Source of the DNA: JBMYTN01 sp049604415
GTDB taxonomy: Bacteria > Pseudomonadota > Alphaproteobacteria > Rhodospirillales > Rhodospirillaceae
Reading direction: 5' to 3'
DNA length: 64,000 nt
Assembly: GCA_049604415.1 (NCBI GenBank)
Contig: JBMYTN010000021.1
Span: 1-64,000, forward strand
Under the pieces are notes generated by a model. The model did not search any database. It was not told the DNA's origin and worked only from the letters and a program-made list of their open reading frames with translations. Of this stretch, positions 60,890 through 64,000 are shown piece by piece (position 1 is the stretch's first letter; every line of letters starts with the position of its first letter). The translations under genes and the position numbers were made by a program.

Positions 60890-62047
60890 TCACTCTACCG
60901 GAATCAGGCGCAGGCCAGTCAGATCGGGGGTCAGGGCTAAGGCCATCTCTCCGCGCTTCAGCTTCAAGGCGGCTTCGCCAAACAGCTCCCGACGCCAGCC
61001 GCTAAGGGCGGGCACATCGGCCTCATCATTGGCGGCAATCAGCTCCAAATCTGCTGAGGAGGCCACCAGACGCGGCGCGACGCCCTCGGCCTCGCATTGC
61101 ATTTTCAGCAGCACCCGCAACAGATCGGTCACTGGGCCCAAACCTTGCGGCAGATCCGGCTTTTGGCCCGGCTGCGGCCATTGGTCCTTGGGCAGGGCTT
61201 GGGCGCGCTCCACGGCCTCGATCAACCCCCGGCCCATGGGACCCTCGGCAATGCCCTTGGAGATCGAGCGCAGCTTGAGCAGCTCTTGCGGTGTGGTCGC
61301 CGGATGGGCGGCCACTTCCAGCAGGCCCTCATCCTTCAGCACCCGGTTGCGCGGCAGGTCTTTCTCCTGGGCGGTGCGTTCCCGCCAAGCTGCCAGTTCC
61401 TTGAGCAAGGTGAGGAATTTCGGCGATTTGGTCCGGGCTTTGATCCGCTTATAGGCTTCATTGGGCTCGACCAAATACAGACCCGGATCGGCGATCTGTT
61501 CCATTTCGCGCTCGACCCAGTTGGTCCGTCCGCTGGCTTCCAGCTGGTCGCGCAGGGCCTCGTAGATCACCCGCAAATGGGTTACATCCCCCAGGGCATA
61601 GGCCAGCTGCTTTTTGTCCAAGGGACGCCGGGCCCAATCGGTGAAGCGCATGGATTTGTCGACTTTGGCCTTGGCCAGTTTGATCACCAGGGTCTCATAG
61701 CCGACACTTTCGCCAAAGCCACAGACCATGGCAGCGATTTGGGTGTCATACAGGCCCTGGGGCATGTCGCCCATCAAATGCAGGAAAATCTCCAGGTCCT
61801 GGCGTGCGGCATGGAACACTTTCAGGATCGCCGGATTGCGCATCAACGCAAATAGCGGCTCCAGATCCATGTCCTTGGCCAGGGGATCGATGCAATGGGC
61901 TTCGTCGCTGCCGCCCAGCTGGACCAGACACAGTCGGGGCCAATAGGTTTTTTCGCGGATGAACTCCGTATCGACGGTGACGAAGGTCTCGCCGGACAGG
62001 CGGTCGATAAAGGCGGAGAGCTCAGAGGTGGTGGTGATCAGCGACAT
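60890..62047 (-). CDS. rnd: Ribonuclease D
   Basis: 385 aa 3'-5' exoribonuclease for tRNA 3' maturation. DEDD motifs: TFVTVDTEFIREKTYWPRLC (Asp, Glu), VFHAARQDLEIFLHLMGDMP (Asp), and AYALGDVTHLRVIYEAL (the last Asp). One HRDC domain is recognisable (LKELAAWRERTAQEKDLPRN RVL) near residue 225. Genes of ppk, ppx, rnd and aspS are often near each other in alphaproteobacteria; here a toxin-antitoxin pair and azlCD intervene. Confidence 0.95.
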   Translation of the reverse strand: MSLITTTSELSAFIDRLSGETFVTVDTEFIREKTYWPRLCLVQLGGSDEAHCIDPLAKDMDLEPLFALMRNPAILKVFHAARQDLEIFLHLMGDMPQGLYDTQIAAMVCGFGESVGYETLVIKLAKAKVDKSMRFTDWARRPLDKKQLAYALGDVTHLRVIYEALRDQLEASGRTNWVEREMEQIADPGLYLVEPNEAYKRIKARTKSPKFLTLLKELAAWRERTAQEKDLPRNRVLKDEGLLEVAAHPATTPQELLKLRSISKGIAEGPMGRGLIEAVERAQALPKDQWPQPGQKPDLPQGLGPVTDLLRVLLKMQCEAEGVAPRLVASSADLELIAANDEADVPALSGWRRELFGEAALKLKRGEMALALTPDLTGLRLIPVE

Positions 62048-62157
62048 GGACAGCGTATAGACCGCAATGGCTGTTTCGGCAAGTCCAAGCCGCGTTCCAT
62101 TGCCCCTGTTCAGGACAAGACTTGAGGGTCACCGCAGGAGAGACTAAGACCGGGCCT

Positions 62158-62889
62158 ATGACCGACCACACGACAACCCGCTCAAGTCCCATTGCCTTGA
62201 CCGCCCAGGGCGTCGCCCGAGGCTTCAAGCGGCTGATGCCCATTGCATTGTTTGTGATCCCCTTTGGCAGCGCCTTTGGGGTCGCCGCCCTGGAGGCCGG
62301 ACTGTCGGCCTCGGACGCCATGGTGATGAGCGTGGTGGCGTTTTCCGGAGCGGCGCAATTTGCCAGCTTGGAGTTTCTCACCGAGCCTGTCGCAGTCTGG
62401 ACCCTGGCCCTGGTTCTGCTGGCCCTCAATGCCCGTCATGTGATCATGGGGGCTGCCCTGTCGCAATGGATCAACCACTTGCCGCCCGCGCAGCGCCTTG
62501 CCGCCGTGATCTTGCTCAGCGATGCCAATTTCGCCGATAGCCAACCCTCCTTTAAGGCAGGGGATCGGGATATCGGTCTTTTGCTCGGCGGTGGTCTGGC
62601 GCTATGGGTCACTTGGGTCCTGGGCACCGCCATTGGTGTTCTGGGCGGCACCGTCTTTGGCGATTTGGACCGCTATGGGGTCGATGTGGTCATGCCCTGC
62701 TTCTTTGTCGCCGCCGTGGTTGGACGGCTGGGCAGTGACCGCAGTATGGTTGCCCCGGTGATCGCCGCCAGCATCGTGGCCGCCGCCACTGTGGACCTGC
62801 TGCCCACAGGCTGGAATGTGATCCTCGGTGCGGTCATTGGCGGGTTGGTGGCCCTGTGGCCCAGTGGCGCCGGGAGGCCGCGTCAGTGA
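62158..62889 (+). CDS. azlC: AzlC-family branched-chain amino acid exporter subunit
   Basis: 243 aa membrane protein with about five hydrophobic segments. Family motif PFGSAFGVAALEAGLSASDA and FSGAAQFASLEFL, ALNARHVIMGAAL, LLSDANFADSQPSF. With AzlD it forms an exporter of branched-chain amino acids or related compounds. The ATG at 62158 follows a possible site 15 nt away; other starts are less likely. It overlaps azlD by 4 nt. Confidence 0.92.
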   Translation: MTDHTTTRSSPIALTAQGVARGFKRLMPIALFVIPFGSAFGVAALEAGLSASDAMVMSVVAFSGAAQFASLEFLTEPVAVWTLALVLLALNARHVIMGAALSQWINHLPPAQRLAAVILLSDANFADSQPSFKAGDRDIGLLLGGGLALWVTWVLGTAIGVLGGTVFGDLDRYGVDVVMPCFFVAAVVGRLGSDRSMVAPVIAASIVAAATVDLLPTGWNVILGAVIGGLVALWPSGAGRPRQ

Positions 62890-63179
62890 GCATCTGGGGC
62901 GTCATCGCCATGGTCGCGGGCATCACCTTTGCCAGCCGCATCGCTGGACCCTTGATCATGCTCTGGGTGCCGCTGTCACCGCGCCTGGAGCGGTTCTTGG
63001 ATGGCCTCTCCGTCTCCGTGCTCGCCGCCCTGGTTGCCTCCCTGCTGGCGCAGAATGATCTGCGGACCGCGACGGCGGTTGCTGTGGCCTCCGGGATCAT
63101 GCTTGCCGCAAAAAGTGCGATTTGGGCCATGCTTGCGGGCATGGCTTGTGCAGCGGCCTGGACATGGCTGGTGGCCTGA
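62886..63179 (+). CDS. azlD: AzlD-family transporter subunit
   Basis: 97 aa, GTG start overlapping the azlC stop (GTGA). Three to four hydrophobic helices: WGVIAMVAGITFASRIAGPL, FLDGLSVSVLAALVASLLA and KSAIWAMLAGMACAAAW. It is the small partner of AzlC. The overlap start is preferred over an in-frame ATG 10 codons earlier inside azlC. Confidence 0.9.
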   Translation: MSIWGVIAMVAGITFASRIAGPLIMLWVPLSPRLERFLDGLSVSVLAALVASLLAQNDLRTATAVAVASGIMLAAKSAIWAMLAGMACAAAWTWLVA

Positions 63180-63276
63180 TCGGGGCCGGTGACTTGACAA
63201 AGGGCGCGGATCGGTGTCCCTTCCGACCGCTCCCTCCCCAAGTGCTTTTCCCAGCCAGACTTAAGGACCGTTTTCC

Positions 63277-64000
63277 ATGCATCGTTACCGCAGCCACACC
63301 TGTACCGATTTGCGCCAAGAGCATGTGGGCAGCATGGTGCGCCTGTCCGGTTGGGTTCACCGCAAACGCGACCATGGCAATTTGCTGTTTGTTGATTTGC
63401 GCGACCATTACGGCATGACCCAGGTGGTCTGCGATGTCTCCAGCGAGGTGTTCAAGGCCCTGGAGAGCCTGCGACCGGAAAGCGTGATCTCGGTCTCTGG
63501 CCCGGTGATCCAGCGCAGCGAGGACACCATCAACCCGAAGCTGCCCACCGGCCAGATCGAGGTCCGGGCAGCCGAGGTCGAGGTGCTGTCCACCGCCGAA
63601 GTTCTGCCGATGATGGTGGCGGGCGACCAGGAATTCCCCGAAGACATGCGCCTGACCTATCGCTTCCTGGATCTGCGCCGGGAAGATGTGCATGCCAATA
63701 TGATCCTGCGCTCCAAGGTGATCTCCTATCTGCGTCGGGCCATGGAAGAGCAGGGGTTCTTGGAATACCAAACCCCGATCCTGACCGCCTCCAGCCCGGA
63801 AGGCGCGCGCGACTTCCTGGTGCCTTCGCGGATCCATCCCGGCCAGTTCTATGCGCTGCCCCAAGCCCCGCAACAGTTCAAACAGCTTCTGATGGTCTCG
63901 GGCTTTGACCGCTATTTCCAAATCGCGCCCTGTTTCCGTGATGAAGACAGCCGGGCCGACCGATCCCCCGGGGAATTCTATCAGCTCGATTTTGAAATGA
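63277..64000 (+). CDS. aspS: Aspartyl-tRNA synthetase (5' part, cut by window end)
   Basis: The first 241 codons of a class II aminoacyl-tRNA synthetase. OB-fold anticodon domain: MHRYRSHTCTDLRQEHVGSM, VRLSGWVHRKRDHGNLLFVD LRD. Then the catalytic domain begins: EDMRLTYRFLDLRRE, FLEYQTPILTASSPEGARDF, and motif 2 YFQIAPCFRDEDSRADRSPG. GEFYQLDFEM is at the window edge. Bacterial/archaeal discriminating status cannot be judged. AAGGAC lies about 10 nt before the ATG. Confidence 0.97.
   Translation, partial: MHRYRSHTCTDLRQEHVGSMVRLSGWVHRKRDHGNLLFVDLRDHYGMTQVVCDVSSEVFKALESLRPESVISVSGPVIQRSEDTINPKLPTGQIEVRAAEVEVLSTAEVLPMMVAGDQEFPEDMRLTYRFLDLRREDVHANMILRSKVISYLRRAMEEQGFLEYQTPILTASSPEGARDFLVPSRIHPGQFYALPQAPQQFKQLLMVSGFDRYFQIAPCFRDEDSRADRSPGEFYQLDFEM

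Overview
The window looks like chromosome from a free-living, nitrogen-fixing alphaproteobacterium, most likely a Rhodospirillales/Rhodospirillaceae relative (Azospirillum, Rhodospirillum and Magnetospirillum type). The evidence is a draT-draG pair divergent from nifHDK, a nitrogenase-associated ArsC-like gene behind draG, NifA/sigma-54 promoters, an Rrf2-regulated suf operon, alphaproteobacterial LexA and Fur-like sites, and moderately GC-rich housekeeping genes with strong third-position bias. That bias also creates long antisense shadow frames, which are not annotated. No rRNA, tRNA or CRISPR array was seen.

Layout. 1-13.5 kb: one end of a dispersed palindromic element, an orphan peptide-type binding protein with a divergent LysR regulator, tag, a chemoreceptor, a CobW-type metal chaperone with hisI, a sulfur amino-acid group (metC-like, sseA, cysK), and a DUF1289 fusion protein. 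13.5-20.7 kb: a structured non-coding stretch, a DHH phosphoesterase with a small zinc-ribbon partner, DUF2141, bacteriohemerythrin, dusA, a LexA-box-controlled 30-residue membrane peptide, a Crp/Fnr regulator, an alkaline-phosphatase-superfamily enzyme and a PhnZ-like HD protein. 20.9-27.5 kb: glgB-glgX behind a DUF2934/histone-H1-like gene, then a Tat-exported PhoD. 28-34.7 kb: a complete suf operon (sufR-B-C-D-S-T-A). 34.9-39.8 kb: a membrane class III cyclase overlapping a solute-binding protein, then an AraC/GyrI-type regulator gene broken by an amber codon and a 274-bp palindromic element.

39.8-53.9 kb is the nitrogen-fixation island. The ArsC-like gene, draG and draT face nifHDK, followed by a SHOCT-domain gene, nifE, a second palindromic element, nifN, nifX, a DUF269 gene, fdxB and nifQ. 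NifH and NifDK form nitrogenase. NifEN, NifX and DUF269 handle the FeMo cofactor precursor, NifQ supplies Mo, FdxB supplies electrons, and DraT/DraG switch NifH by reversible ADP-ribosylation. Matching NifA sites and sigma-54 promoters precede nifH and nifE. 53.9-64 kb: an AT-rich diguanylate cyclase gene that looks acquired, sixA, ppk-ppx, an AbrB-like/Doc toxin-antitoxin pair, rnd, azlCD and the start of aspS. Several genes share a polyphosphate/phosphate-ester theme (ppk, ppx, DHH, phoD).

The most unusual signals are: (1) a probable SOS-induced 30-aa transmembrane peptide transcription unit (17.9-18.1 kb); (2) a family of ~270-bp elements with ~33-bp terminal inverted repeats that differ between copies while each copy's two arms still pair, one copy splitting a regulator gene (removal restores the frame) and one between nifE and nifN; (3) operator-like repeats in front of suf and between draT and nifH; (4) a SHOCT-domain protein gene inside the nif cluster.
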